In this document: positions 1 through 12,870 of the stretch, one piece after another
Layout of the letters: every line of letters begins with the position of its first letter
How positions within the stretch are numbered: the stretch's first letter is position 1
Source: Lepturacanthus savala
Lineage: Eukaryota > Chordata > Actinopteri > Scombriformes > Trichiuridae
Assembly: GCA_030544235.1 (NCBI GenBank)
Contig: CM060466.1
Coordinates: forward strand, 25,079,075-25,143,074
Length of the DNA: 64,000 nucleotides
Direction: 5' to 3'
The notes under the pieces: generated by a model
Databases searched by the model: none
What the model saw: the letters and a program-made list of their open reading frames with translations, nothing else
What the model was told of the DNA's origin: nothing
Translations under genes and position numbers: made by a program

Positions 1-354
1 TACTGTATAACTGTTTTTTGTCATAGACATGACATAGATGTTTTTTATAATTTTTCGAGGGTAAACTTCTGTCTTCTTCTTCAGAATGTCATACGGATGT
101 AGTTTCTTAGTTTGTGTGATCAAAACATGTCAAGGTAAAAACATCTCGTACATGTCTGTGATAGAAGAAAACAGACATTATTCATTAATAAATGGACAGC
201 ACTGGCTAACAGGTTGTTTTTATAGCGTCATTCTAGTCTTCTGACCACTCAGAGCACTTAACACTAAACTGATCAATTACCCTTCACAGTGAATTACCTA
301 TTCACAGACTGATTGCTACTATATAAGATAGCTGCTGATCAGAATGTAATCTAA
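1..354. other. non-coding, no feature seen
   Basis: AT-rich sequence without long open frames, repeats or RNA-gene structure that I can recognise. Confidence 0.6.
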
Positions 355-475
355 TCAAACACAGGTAGCACAGTCATTGGATGAAGTTTCTTGCATAAGC
401 ACACATGTAGACCGAAGGAGCTGGGAATCGAACCACCAATCATCTACCTTGACGTCCTGAGTAACAGGAGGTAGC
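355..475 (-). repeat. diverged tRNA-derived SINE-like fragment
   Basis: Read on the minus strand, 434-423 gives ggttcgattccc, a good Pol III B box, followed by cagctcc and a segment resembling the abundant teleost repeat in which a B box is followed by 'cacatg...gcaagaaact'. The A-box half is weak and no tRNA cloverleaf can be drawn, so this is a SINE-type remnant and not a tRNA gene. Confidence 0.4.
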
Positions 476-1494
476 CGTAAGCATTTATACTTCAGGGATT
501 CTTTGTGATATTGAATAGAACCCTAATTGAAATCCATAAATGTACTTTGATGAAAAGTCAGTGAGTCCCCAGTGTCAATATGGATGGGCTCATCCAAGAA
601 GAAATCGGTTTCCTCTCATTTTTGTTCCCATCCACAATTTGTTCTTATTCTTTTTGCACCCATTGATTTCTGGGATTTACCATGGATTTCTTATTTTTGC
701 TCTTCTCTTAGCTAAGAGAAATTTTACGAGTGGCCGGGAGCACTTTTCCCAAGAGAGAAAAAAATCTAGTTTTACTGTCCACAAATTGTCCAATGCAAAG
801 AAAAACAACATTTAAATTCGAAGACCATGAAAAAATGTATGAATATCATCATATTTAATTAATAATAATAATTAGATTCATGGACTAAAGACATATTTGG
901 CCCATTGATCCAATTAGAAACAAAACATGTATATGGTATTAATTTTAGGAGGCGTGTATAGAATCTCCAACATGGACATGGAGATTGTTCTTTCAGCAGC
1001 TGATGCTTGTGTAAACACCATTTTATTTTAAGGTCACTTTCTGTGCATCCCTCTGCTGACACAGCATTTACAGCATCACAAATGTTTTGCCACGGCAGGC
1101 TCTTTGATTTTCTTGTAACGCTCTGCAAAATCCCATGTGTACTTTAAGTTTATTTTATTTTTTCGAATTCTCCTCATCGAGAAATGAATAGAGACAGAAC
1201 AGGCGAGCAAACAGTGAACACAGTTCATGTTGAAGTTTATTTAACAGTATGTCAGTTTCACTACTGCTGAAGTGTCGAAAAATGGTGACCAAACATTAGG
1301 CCGACAATGATATTTCTGAGAAGCCTAACCTGTCTTTCAAAATAATTAAGAGATTAAGAAAGTAAAAAAACAAGTATATGTTGTAATGTCATAAATCTGT
1401 AAGTAAAGGGAGTACAAAACAACAAAAACAGCCAACGGTTCAAAGAAACTCTCACATTGATTTAGTGAAACTGTTGGTTCGGTATTCCCATGAA

Positions 1495-1495
<1 letters not shown>
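476..1495. other. non-coding, no feature seen
   Basis: AT-rich unique sequence. Short open frames at 540-815 (+) and 859-1128 (-) lack any domain-like composition or splice-flanked structure. Confidence 0.6.
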
Positions 1496-1575
<80 letters not shown>

Positions 1576-1582
1576 TGTGTGC
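1496..1582. repeat. (GT)n microsatellite
   Basis: About 87 bp of alternating GT with one A interruption near 1569. Open frames through it on both strands are pure Val-Cys or Thr-His runs and are artefacts. Confidence 0.97.
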
Positions 1583-2356
1583 AAGCTAATAAAAACAGAT
1601 TTATATTCCTGCTTTGAACAGCAAAGCTTCCCCCAAATAAATGTGTTCAAATATGTCTTTTCCCAAGCAAAAGAGTGATATTCACTACATATTCTAGCCA
1701 GTGTTTGCCGCTCTGCCAAGAGAGGTCATTAACCTCTGCAGGGGGCGATAACCAGTCTGCTCCTTTTTCTCAGGCCGCTCGCCCGTCTCGCTTCTCTCCT
1801 GCTGTCCCTCCGTCTTTTCTATAGCTCCATTCACTAAAGCTAAGAGCCTATTGAACATTGGCCTAATTAATTTGCTAAACAACCAAGAGAAGTGGCATAT
1901 GCATTGGTAGTGGTGTTTGTGTGTGTGGTTGTATATATACGTGGGCGTTCCTGCATGATTAATGTCCCAATCAGTGTGTTTATTTGTGTCCACATCCAAG
2001 AGCAGGGGATCAGTGTTAGTGCATGTGTAATGTGCGAGTGTGTGTGGAGTTTATGAATGTATTGTGATGCTGATGTCATTGGCTACGCTAAAGGTCAATG
2101 AGGTAGAAGGCTAACGTATTGCTGCTATATTCTCATGTAAGGCTTGTTCCTCCAGCAGGACTTGAGTACTAATCTTATGGAAATTAACTTCATCCTATGA
2201 ACAGCCAAGAAAAATGACCATCTAGTCACCAAAAAAGAAAAAACACAGTTAAGTTTAAGTTACAGACGCCACCTACTGACCACAATCATAATGACCCAGA
2301 AACCTCCGATGGCGAGATGATGAACTCTTAATCTAACTATTAATCAGAGGTGGTTA
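1583..2356. other. non-coding, no gene seen
   Basis: Unique sequence with short GT-rich patches at about 1914-1927 and 2037-2046. No coding evidence. Confidence 0.6.
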
Positions 2357-2705
2357 GGGTGGTTTCAATCAATCAATTAATCTTTATTTATAAAGCAGTT
2401 TTCACACACATAAAGTAGCACAAAGTGCTTTACATATTAAAAGAACCCCAACCAGCCCATCCCCACCCCGCAACTCTCTCTCACAAAGACACGCGCAAAC
2501 ACACACACACATTGGCTGAGTAAAGAAGAACCAGGTCAGAAAACGCTGCTGCCGTCTGTGCTGGGAAATGTCCAATGCTACAGCTCGGGAGGTCACCAAA
2601 CTACAAGCAGGACCACCACAGAACCACAGAGCCACCACGCACCCCAGCCAGTATCCCCACGAGAATAAAAATCCCAACCCCAACTAATAACAGCCCCTAG
2701 CACAG
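2357..2705 (-). repeat. dispersed non-LTR-type repeat with (ATTG)n-like tail
   Basis: The left edge is a run of caatcaatca/attaatc followed by 'tttatttataaagc' and 'cacaaagtgctttaca'. This is the reverse complement of a 3' end common to many fish retroposons, where 'tgtaaagcactttgtg' precedes a short-repeat tail. The tail therefore lies at the left and the element reads on the minus strand. The inner part to about 2700 is non-coding and its boundary is uncertain. Confidence 0.5.
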
Positions 2706-3970
2706 AGGGCCCTCACTTAGGAAACACTGCACATATGGGATAAAAGTATAAAAACATTTTATGATAAAATCATATAAGAACATTAAAAGCTAAAAATAAA
2801 CAACATAGAGGAACATTTAATACAACACCAAAATAAAGAAAACTGAATTAAATGTAAATGTATAAATAAATAATAAAATAAAATAGAATAATATAAGATT
2901 AATAAATGGTTTGCTTGACATATAAATGGAAAAAAGTAAATTTAGCTGCAGGAGACACCTACTTGTTTCCTGTTTTCAACCTGAAGTCGAGACCATAAAA
3001 CAAAATAAAATTAGATTGTAATATTTGTAACACTCAATGGTGCGTTTCTTACGCTAAAGGGTAGCAGAGTTAATAGCAAACACCATAGCAACAATAGAAC
3101 CTGAAAGAAATCATAATAACTAACAAGCTACTCATATATACTCACTTAATGAAGATTATGAAAATAAAAAAATATACAATATCTCGCTAGAGATGTTATG
3201 AAAACTCATTTCAATGTGGAAAAAACATTGCATTTTCCACTGAAAATAACTGTTCACCATCTTGTTTGAGGTTCTCCCTGCAGGAGCTTGTGCAGCTGCG
3301 CTTGAACGCTCGCTTTCCTGGACATTTATGGGAATATGCATAAAATTGTGCAGAACCTTTTGTAAGATATCATACGAACCGTTTCACAAGAATACAATGC
3401 ATGAGCACATTTGGCCCGTTAACGTAGCATCGTGAGATTTTACCCTTGATCGTCCTACCGCAGCAGCGGTGGCAGGGCACAGTATCGCCATGTGAATGAT
3501 CGGTTTTGGCGTGCTTTGTACAAAAAATAAAGGCATGGCTGGAATTAAATGTAATAGTCGAGGAAAGCGATGTGGAGGGGGAGACAGGGTTCAGCCGAAG
3601 GGTTTGCAAAATCCCATGGAAGAAAAGCATTAAGAGTATACAGTACATCATAGGATGCTGATCAGCCCGAGGCTCATAAAACAAACAGCTAATACACAGA
3701 GAAGAACTTCAAGTGAAATATTAAATATCAAACTGCCTCGATAAATAAATACATGGAAGCAGATATCTCCACTTCCATTTTGTAAACTTTAATTAGGCAC
3801 ATGCACAGAAAACATACACATTCATGCGCGCAGCACCTTCGCCGGGTTATTTTACAAGGATTACGCTGGCGATTACATGGGGCGTTTTTACTGGCTGTTC
3901 CCACATTCCAGCCTCTCTGTCTCTCACTTTTTTTCCTCTTTCTCATTCTTTTGCTCTTTTACAATCCCTG

Positions 3971-3975
<5 letters not shown>
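2706..3975. other. non-coding, no gene seen
   Basis: Very AT-rich from 2740 to 3200, then unique sequence. Open frames at 3370-3684 (-), 3728-3946 (-) and 3801-4112 (+) show no family features, and the last one runs into a CT microsatellite. Confidence 0.6.

Positions 3976-4023
<48 letters not shown>
3976..4023. repeat. (CT)n microsatellite
   Basis: 48 bp of uninterrupted CT dinucleotides; all overlapping open frames read as Ser-Leu runs. Confidence 0.95.
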
Positions 4024-4026
<3 letters not shown>

Positions 4027-5974
4027 GACGGACAAATTTATCTGAGTGGAGATTATGGGGCTGCAGCTCTCCTATAGCTATTAACATTTCAATCACGCTT
4101 CGAACTCAGTGAAAGAAAATGAACTCAAGTGGGTTCCTAAACTGTATGCAACTGCATCTCTCTCTCTCTTTCTCCAACTGTTCCGAACCTATAAGAGCCG
4201 GTTCAATAAGTGAATGATAATCCCTGTAGAAGCAGGGAGCAGCCTGCTGGAGGGCCTTTGTAGTTTGGAGGGCAGATTAGCATGGTGGCCGTAGAGAGAA
4301 CAGACTCCTTTGTATCACTAAAAGCCTGGGATTAGATATGGGGACTGGCCTATGAACTTATGGGAATTTTGAGTGTGTTTTTTCGAGGGGTTGAGGGGCA
4401 CATTTTGGAGTGTGTGTATATGCATGAACACAAACACATGTGAAAGATGCAATTCATTTTCAGATCAAACAAATGCATGCTTGGTGGTCAGTGTAAGGAA
4501 ATATGCAGCCAGCGATGAAGTTGTCAGTCAACAAATCCTTGTAATTAAAAGACGAAACGCTGTTTGTAATTGCTGCCCAAAACTAAAATGATGATGGAGA
4601 CAATTTGTGAGTGTCACCATTTTGGTAGGAGATAAATGAGAAGATTGATAGAACTCTTGTTTCTGTTTGCTAAATATGAAGTTAGAGCCAGGAGATGGGT
4701 ATTTTATCTCAGCATGAAGACTGAAACCAGAGAGAATTTGAGCACTGGAGCTTCTGAATTATGCAACTGAACATTGTGTATCTGTATGTTTACATAAAAA
4801 ATGTATAAAGTATTAATACAAACAGACAACATAAAGAAAATAAGAGGAAGAAGTGTAGTTCTTGTTGTTTCCCTGTGAAACCTATTCTCATCTTTGGATT
4901 TGGATTCTGACATGAATATAATCTGTTAATCGATTTATGCGATTTATGGGTGCAGATTGTTATATTTTAACTTTGTGCAGCACCAGACTACTTGTTTCTC
5001 CAAGCTTCCATTCTTTATGCTAAGGTAAGCCAATCAATACCTGGTTAAAGCTCCATACTTCACCCATAGACATGAAAGCGGTATTATTCCTCTCTTCTAA
5101 GATTCTCCATTAATCAGAATGTCAACCAATTCCTTTCAAAATTACAGATATATTTTAAATCCAAGAGAACTTCGAAGCTCACTAATCAAAGAAATATTTT
5201 TCAATGTGAGAATTTGACTGAATGCATTCATGGCTAAAAATGTTTACTTTTCGTTTGTTATTTAGCATTTCACACTCAATACCAAGCGTAGATTGTGTCT
5301 GGATCGGTTTGCATTGGAGCCAGTTTGAAGCAGCTTTTCCATTTCTTTTCCATTTAGGGAAAAAGACCTTCCAACGAATGCTGGGAACACTGAGTGGTGC
5401 TTGGTCGAACATGAACTACTTTGACTATACTGTCATCCAACGCCCACACAGCAGACATCACTGCTAATTACAAGTCTTCATGATATTATTAATGGAGCGA
5501 TCGTTTCAAAATTACCCCCAGCACACTCACAAGCTCTTCACGCTGACCATAATGACACGTTGAAAAAATGATTTACTTAGTATTTCTAGAGAGAAGTTGA
5601 CGTTTTTTTTGTTTTTTGTGCCGGACTCGATTATAGTTGGCGTCCAACGTCCCCCGGTGGCATCGCACATTAAATTACTTCTGTGTTGGCTTCGGCATCA
5701 GACTGTGGTAGTTGCAGCTTGATAGAAATCTGCGTGTTTTATCTCTCCCCCCTCGCTGCTCCTCTATTCGGGGGTTCGACGTGCTCACCTGATTGAAGTG
5801 GCGAGATGAGAGAGACAGAATGTGGGGAAAGAGTGAGCCGGGAGGAGGGGAAAAAGCTACGTGGGGGAATATCATTTCCATAAAAGTTCCCATAATTCAA
5901 AGCATCAGTATGTTCAAATAAACAGACAGTATGACTAGAGAATGGCTGGAGGTTGCAGAAGTCAGGCCCATTCA

Positions 5975-5975
<1 letters not shown>
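4024..5975. other. non-coding, no gene seen
   Basis: Unique sequence, with a short second CT run at 4156-4172. No exon-like, repeat or RNA structure recognised. Confidence 0.6.

Positions 5976-6051
<76 letters not shown>
5976..6051. repeat. (CA)n microsatellite
   Basis: About 76 bp of perfect CA dinucleotides. Confidence 0.96.
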
Positions 6052-6053
<2 letters not shown>

Positions 6054-6741
6054 CACCCATTCCAGTCTTTGCGTCAACAAACATGAACCCAGATTTAGAA
6101 CCAAAGAAAAATGCCAGCGATGAAACAATGTTTTGAGAACAACCACCATCGCCAAGTAACTTACTGCTCATGTGCATTTTCTCAGACGAGAACAGGAACA
6201 GATGCTGCGAAACGCAAGAGTCACCGACCGCTCAGCCCAGAGTCCGAGAGCAATAAGTCGTCCACAAACAGCCGGCTCTGTGTACATTTCCTCACCGCTC
6301 ACATTCACTGACCGCTGAATAATTCGAAGACCCTCTCGGGGATAAGCCATTAAAAAATAAATGACCATGTAAGGTTCAAGTGCAACTTTATTTTAACTGC
6401 CTATTTATCTGGTAAGTTGAGATGCAATTTGAGGCGCAGTTAGGCTGTGGAAAAAGTCATTATCTTTACATTTAGTTTGGTTTTTCCATCGTTGGGAAAA
6501 CAGCTTGCTCCCTGCCTCCAATCAGCTGTTATTCATATTACTATTGAATTTATGAATGTGAAGTGCAATTTCCCTGTGGTTTTAGGGCTATTGGCACCTT
6601 CTACCACTTGGACAGTCTCATTGGGTGGAAAGAATATGCATGGGAGTGTGTGAGGGAGAGAGAGAGGGTGTGCATGTGTGCGCACTGTATTGAGAACCAC
6701 TGGGGTATCGTTATACAAAGCTATCATCTGCTGCCACTGTA

Positions 6742-6772
<31 letters not shown>

Positions 6773-7571
6773 CAGCTGCCTTTACAATAAAGTCAGGAAA
6801 CAACTAACAATTATTCAGAGAACCAAAAAAGTATTATTTTCATAGAGGTAAAACAGCACATTGTGATATGGCTCAACTTAAACATTGCTTGAGATTAACA
6901 ACTCGAGTGAAGGCGTAAAAGTTTCTCCGCAGGAATGTTGTTTCACTGTGTTGCCCGCACAGAAATACATTTGTAAACTTACTTGGGTTTGCAACATTAG
7001 ATAGTTTGGCGTTTTATTCATTAGAACTTAATGCTGCTTTTAACGTTGCCTCTTTACATAAAAACATGAAAGCAGAGTGAGGTTCAGCAGGATCTCTACA
7101 ATAGCCGACCTGATAGTCTTCTATATTTTGTTGTCTGAGCAGGTGGATTTTTTTAAATATTGAGATCATTAACTTCAACCTGCAACAACAGCTTTTTTGT
7201 TTTGGCCACTTGGCAGCAATGGAAACGTTTATGTGGCAGCCTTGTTACCAACCAGTTCAACAAAAATTCTGGGAAATTTATTTCCAAAATATGTGGCACT
7301 TCAGCTGATTAATGCTTCTCTATGTTCACCAGCTAACGTGCTAACTTTGTCTGGTATTTGGTGCTGGTAGTGTACAGGTTATTATTTCTTTCATTATCAC
7401 TTCTACTGAAGACAGCTGCCTGATCAAGCTATAAAGCCACATACAGCTTTGTGGGGTTTTCACAGGAGACTCATTTCACATATTACTGGAGTCAGGTGAT
7501 CTATTACTACATACAGACATAATTTATGAGATTGGGAAGAATTAAGATTATTAGACAGTAAATCAGAATTT
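6052..7571. other. non-coding, with a short (CA)n at 6742-6768
   Basis: Unique sequence otherwise; no supportable gene. Confidence 0.6.
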
Positions 7572-7949
7572 TGAATCAGAATCAGTCAGTCAGTCATTTT
7601 CTATACCTGCTTATTCCTCATTAGGGTTGCAGGGGTCTGCTGGACGGCGAGAGGCAGGGATACACCCCAGATGGTCGCCAGCCAATCGTGGGGCACACAC
7701 ACCATTCACTCACACAGTCACGCCTACGGGCAACTTACAGTCTCCAATTAACCTGAGCATGTTTTTGGACTGTGGGAGGAAGCTGGAGTACCCGGTGAAA
7801 ACCCACGCAGACACAGGGAGAACATGCAAACTCCACACAGAAAGGTCCCAGACCCAGGACCAAGGAGGTCTTGAACCTGCGACCTTCTTGCTGTGAGGCA
7901 ACAGCACTAACCCCTGCACCACCGTGTTGCCCCCTGAATCAGAATCAGT
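7572..7949 (-). mobile_element. tRNA-derived SINE-like element, full-length copy with 15-bp target-site duplication
   Basis: The element (7587-7934) is bounded by perfect 15-bp direct repeats tgaatcagaatcagt at 7572-7586 and 7935-7949. On the minus strand it starts ggggcaacacgg and carries a Pol III A box TGGTGCAGGGG (7921-7911) and B box GGTTCAAGACC (7877-7867), 33 bases apart. The body then runs to a 3' end of gtatagaaaatgactgactg. The boxes show a tRNA-derived head, and the long duplication indicates LINE-mediated retroposition. The body is a very abundant teleost dispersed repeat that I recognise by type but cannot name with certainty. It has no coding capacity. Confidence 0.75.
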
Positions 7950-10900
7950 ATCTCATAATTTCAATGTTAAAGCTAAATAAAAAGACTTTTAAAAACAAGA
8001 TTATCAAATAATAGCTAAATTTTGACTTATCTTTAAATATCTATACATAAAAAGTAATAAAAACATCAAATAAAAAAAGATATAATAAATAGGACTAATC
8101 TGTAATAAGGACTATCTGATCTGATTAGATCAGGATTCTGATAATGCTTCTGAAATACACATATAATATATATACATATTATCTCATGTGTCTGGTATAA
8201 ATAGCACCTTAAAGTATTGCAACTTTGACTCATTAATTGACTTTGCTAGAAAACTTAAAACTATTTTAGTCTGTACCTAAGGCTAAACAGATTGTGTTTA
8301 ATTAACACAGAACTTTAATTGGATGCATTATATTAAATGTACATTTATAGACTTTACTCAAAATCATTAGTTCACATCATTGATTTCTTTTCTGTACAAG
8401 TAACTTGTTTTGAATTTAAAATGTGAGTGGGAGGGCTGCTTTAAAATGTGGATAAATGTGGATTCATTTTAACAAAGAACTCACAGCTGGGAAATATCTT
8501 CAAAAACTTGAAGTCTGAAGAACCCCCACCTCTTACATAAATTACCATACAAAGCTATTTCTGGTTAACATGATCATTGCACTGCATCTTTTAGCCAAAT
8601 AGAGTTAACTGACTAATTTAATTTAGTAATGAGAACATTTTTTTTAACAAAACATGAAAGAATAAGCAATCATCACTAAAAAGTTTAATTAGAAACCAAA
8701 TCTGGTTTAACAAGTGTCAGATGAATGAAGTGGAGAAAAAAGTACAATATTCACCAGCGAATTATAATGAAGCAGATGTTTAAAGTACAGTAAAAAGAAA
8801 ATACTCAAGTATCTCATAATTGTACTTAAGTGCAGTAATTCTATAAACATCCACTCACCAACATCGTAGATTAGAAGAGCCTTTATTTCAGCTATATTTG
8901 GAAAATGTTATTTCCTGTTAAGAAATGTTTAAATTGTCTTGACATATAAAAATAAAGTGCAGAATAACATGAATCCCTCCACTGAGTTGTGTTCCAAATT
9001 AAATGATTAATGAACCGGGTAAATGTATCCTCCTGATTTGTGGTTCGTCACATGTTCAGTTTTGGACCAAAACAAAACGGATATGGCAAAGTCATAAAGT
9101 TGAAGAAAAAACACAGAACACAGACATGGACGTGACCCCAAACATTTCCCCTCTTGCTTTCAGGTACGAGGAATGAACTTCTGTTGCCTCAAAGGTTCCT
9201 TTGTCCTAGAGAGTTGTCTTTATTGTTTTAAGTTCTACATTTACACATCTGCACCGGCCCATCAGAGAGGGAAAAGTTGTCCTTAGAAGGGCAGAAAGGA
9301 AGTGACGCTCGTTTTTTTTTGGAGAAAAAAAAAGTTGTGGGAATGGTGTCACTTAGGAATGTCGGGGCTTCGCAGCAAAAGTACCTCCACACAGACCGAT
9401 CCCGTTCCTACATCACCCCGAATCGCCATGGCACATCTCTCAGAACGGAGCTCCGAAGACGTCCTTCTGCCAGGTGCGGGAAGAGAATCCTGTGAATATA
9501 ATATGGTAGAAAAACGGAAAATAAACCACAATAATTTCAAACATTATTAAGCCATCGGGTCCGTTGACTTGCTGTAGCCCGAAGGAATAAATAGACACGC
9601 TTTGATCCAGACTGTGAAGGTATGTCTCACTGGAAGAGCATCACACAGCAGCAGCTCTCAGGCCTCGCTACAGTTTATACACACAAGACCACTGCTGTTG
9701 TCACAGATGGCCCTCAGACCTACAAAAGGTGAACGTGTGTTTTTTGAGGTTGTGTGTGGTTCATGTTTTTTTCTGCATTAGTGCATTTATACTCTCCTCT
9801 GAGCCAGTGTCCTCAGGTGCATGGGGGGCGGTTGGGTTAGTGAGTGAAAAGAATCCACACCAAAGAGCCTTTGTGCTAATCACTCATCCATGCATTTCTT
9901 TGCGCTGAATAAAGCACTGCTGGGTCTTTAATTTTCCACCACATGGTACGAGCCAGAGATGTTAATCAGAGAACAAGACAGGGATCTGCTCAGTGTCTGA
10001 TCTGGACCACTCCGCTGTGTTTACACAGAGTTTTTTATTACAGGCCAGAGGAGGAGGAAGCGAAAAGTCTTTATCACATTAATGATATCCTCATCAGATA
10101 CGGGACACGGCGTGATGGGGAAAACAGAGAGAGAGGAACATTTCAAATGAGAGAAAAAAAAGAAGGGATTGTTACTATCTCACTGAATTGCCAGGATATG
10201 CTTGAGGCAAACCAGTTTGAGCAAAGTTTCATCTCACTGCTTCTAAAGACAAAAGTGTTTGTTTTGACCGGCCACACGCAAAGATGAAAAAAAAAAGGCA
10301 GGCGCGATGAGACGTGCCAGTACAGACAGTCTGTCCTTAGAGGAATTCATGTTGTTACTCACTGGTACATGTGAGAAGTGATGGGAGAGGAATGAAAGAA
10401 TGAAAAAGGTAAATTTCTTCCCACCGGGTCTTCTTTCTATCCCTGATGTACAGAAATGGGGAAGACAGCTTCACGTTCTCTGCTCAGGCCCATGTTTAGT
10501 AAATGCTTTGCAAAAGCATTGAAACTGAATAATATTTTTATTTAATGGTAATTAAATGGCTCTATTAATTGTTTTTTTTGTTGTTGTTGTTTTTTGCTCC
10601 TAGCCTCTTTTCATCTTTGCTTTAATGTGGCTTTTATCACTGTTTTCCCCCAGTGCCTGACTGTTCAGACACAGAAGTCAGATGGAGGGCTTCGAAACAA
10701 GGTTTATTGCAATCTGAATAAATAAACATTAAACAAAACAACAAACACAAGTAGTGCAATGAACATGACCAGATGCTGAGAGATGCCAGGAAGCGTCATT
10801 ACTCATAATGATCTGGAGATAAAAAAAAAAAAAGCAAACAAACAGAATGATATTTTCTCTTAGGTTTAATAAATGTGATTTTTAACAGATAATATACAGT

Positions 10901-11574
10901 AATAATACAGTGGAAACCATTTCAACTCTCCCATCCTGCAGAAATGTAGCTGACCACAGGATATAGTCAATTTTTAAACATGCATGTATGTACTAAAAAT
11001 GCACTGGGCTAGATGGTATCTCTGTGCTGCTCTTAAAAAGGCTTGAAGAGCTCAGCCTGCCTTTGTGCTCCGTTTTCCAGCCGTCTACGGACTTGCTCAC
11101 TGTGCCTGCCCTCAGGACCAAAATCCATCATAACGTCAATAGCTGAGAAACTGTGTCCATCTGATTAACAGCAATTTTTAGACCAGCGACCCTGACTTCA
11201 ATTGTGTGTGTGTGTGTGTGTTTTGTTTTTGTTAAGCGAGTACACACAAGTATACATCAAATACAAATATCTTTTGTATAAAAAAGTATTTATGCCAAAG
11301 TCAAAGTACAAAAAGGAGTATGTTTTAACAGCCTTCTTATTGAGTGAATGGGAAATGTAATGTTTTACAATAATGGACATTTCAAAAAAAGTTTGTTTTA
11401 CATTTTGGAATTTGGATTTGTGACATATAATTTTGGATTATGTCTTTGCTAAAATAATATTTAGATTCATTAAATAAAATTCAGTTGTGAAGTAGTCATG
11501 GTTAACACAACCAAACAGCACAATTTCCCACTTCAATGCAAAATCAGATTAATTAACATGAACAATATATCTGG
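7950..11574. other. long AT-rich non-coding stretch
   Basis: Mostly unique AT-rich DNA, with A/T homopolymer runs and a short (GT)n at 11202-11221. The open frames at 9277-9550 and 9943-10287 (+) are the longest but have no recognisable domain and no splice context worth proposing. Confidence 0.55.
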
Positions 11575-11709
11575 ATATCTATCTATCTATCTATCTATCA
11601 TTCTATCTATCTATCTATCTATCATTCTATCTATCTATCTATCTATCTATCTATCATTCTATCTATCTATCTATCTATCATTCTATCTATCTATCTATCT
11701 ATCTATCAT

Positions 11710-11750
<41 letters not shown>

Positions 11751-11762
11751 AGATAGATAGAT
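11575..11762. repeat. (CTAT)n/(ATCT)n tetranucleotide array with regular CATT interruptions and a terminal hairpin
   Basis: About 190 bp of ATCT repeats broken five times by the variant atcattct, and ending in a switch to agatagatagat at 11751-11762, the reverse complement of the preceding repeats, so the 3' end is self-complementary. Confidence 0.95.
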
Positions 11763-11934
11763 AATTAATATAATAACTGCACAAGTGCTCCTCTTTGATC
11801 CCCACAAAAAGTGCAGTTAACATTGATATCTCTTTCTTCTTTCTTAAACGTATTATTATTATTACTTTAACTTTATTAGTCCCTGACTTCAATTGCCATG
11901 AAAAAACTTTGAAAAATGCATGATGTAACTTCTA

Positions 11935-12870
11935 GTTTGCGTACAGCAGAGAAGGAGGAGCACTGATGACGCCATTACCAGCGTCACCCACCTCGCTGTC
12001 AAACTGTTGGAAGTCCCCAAATCCTACGCATGGATTGTATTTGTCGATTTCAGCTCAGCTTCAAATTCACACCAGCCTCGCTTCTCATTTCAAAACTGTA
12101 TCAGATGAGTGTTAATCCATTTTTTAATCAAGTGGTATTTTTTTTATTCACCAACTGAAGTCAGCAGGCCAGAGTCAACAACACCCTTTCAGCATCCAGA
12201 CCACCTTGGGAATTTTGTCTCTGAATTGTATTGATGATGTTTCTGTGCTCGGCCTACTGCACAAAGACACAAGCCCTTCAGCCCTATTCTCCCTGAGCCT
12301 TCAGCTGGAAGGTCCATGTTGGAGATTTGTGCTCTTCTTTGCAGCAGACTATATTTTTTACACAGACTGAGTAGCAACCTTACCGTAGAGCTAAAAACTA
12401 AGATGGCTTGCCTGGTTAACACAGCAATGAGGCTGATGAGGAGGAATGAACCCCACCGCTCCAGTCTACTGTATGAACAGTCCACTCTGAGAGAAGCTCA
12501 GAGGATGATGAGCGACCCGTCACATATCCTCCACACAGAATATAAACACCTACCCTCTGGCAGACAATACCCAGTTCCCTACTGTAAACTCCACCATTTT
12601 AAAAAATTATTTCTCCCCACCTCTATCAAACTTCTAATGTCTTTCAATGCTGCTTGAAGCAGCAGAAGATTGTGCAATAGTTTCATGGTGTTTTACCTCT
12701 GGGTGTGCGCAATATGTGGTATGTGCAATATGAATTTGCAGTATTATGTATGTGCAAAGTGGATTATTACGTGCAGGGTGGATTATGTGTCGCATGATGT
12801 GCACAGCATCTGAGTCCAAGACAGCTCCCTACGGTGACAATAAAGTACATTGTATTGGAAAAAAGGACAG
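11935..12870 (+). pseudogene. 5'-truncated, decayed non-LTR retrotransposon (LINE) with ORF2 remnants and 3' tail
   Basis: Near 12015-12075 the translation reads A-W-I-V-F-V-D-F-S-S-A, the reverse-transcriptase motif A type (F-V-D-F-S-S-A-F-N-T) of fish LINEs, with the next residues altered. At 12490-12650 an open frame reads E-A-Q-R-M-M-S-D-P-S-H, L-P-S-G-R-Q-Y and later P-T-S-I-K-L-L, the C-terminal end typical of L2/CR1-like ORF2 proteins. The 3' end has gacaataaagtaca near 12837. Stops and a deletion between these blocks show it is dead. The family level (L2/CR1/Rex-like) is inference. Confidence 0.7.

Noticed and set aside
423..434. tRNA gene suggested by a B-box match
   Set aside because: No cloverleaf or anticodon arm can be drawn and the flanks resemble a common retroposon, so it was called a SINE fragment.
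1462..1719. Open frames rich in Val-Cys or Thr-His over GT/CA tracts (also 5739-6177, 34651-34950, 35003-35227, 41866-42244, 42443-42812)
   Set aside because: They are translations of dinucleotide microsatellites, open in several frames on both strands at once.
7627..7922. Open frames on both strands at 7627-7922, and similar ones at 18783, 37447 and 43465
   Set aside because: They lie within copies of the same SINE-like repeat, which has no coding function; the recurring peptide is a repeat artefact.
9943..10287. 114-codon open frame in unique sequence
   Set aside because: It is free of repeats, but its composition shows no domain, and no matching exon lies near with compatible splice sites. 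Transcript data would be needed to revive it.
11575..11762. CRISPR-like array of regularly spaced repeats
   Set aside because: The units are tetranucleotides and the spacers are the same tetranucleotide; this is a microsatellite in a vertebrate genome.
12316..12657. Possible host gene on the plus strand
   Set aside because: The sequence is the C-terminal end of a LINE ORF2 (D-P-S-H and L-P-S-G-R blocks), so it is transposon-derived.
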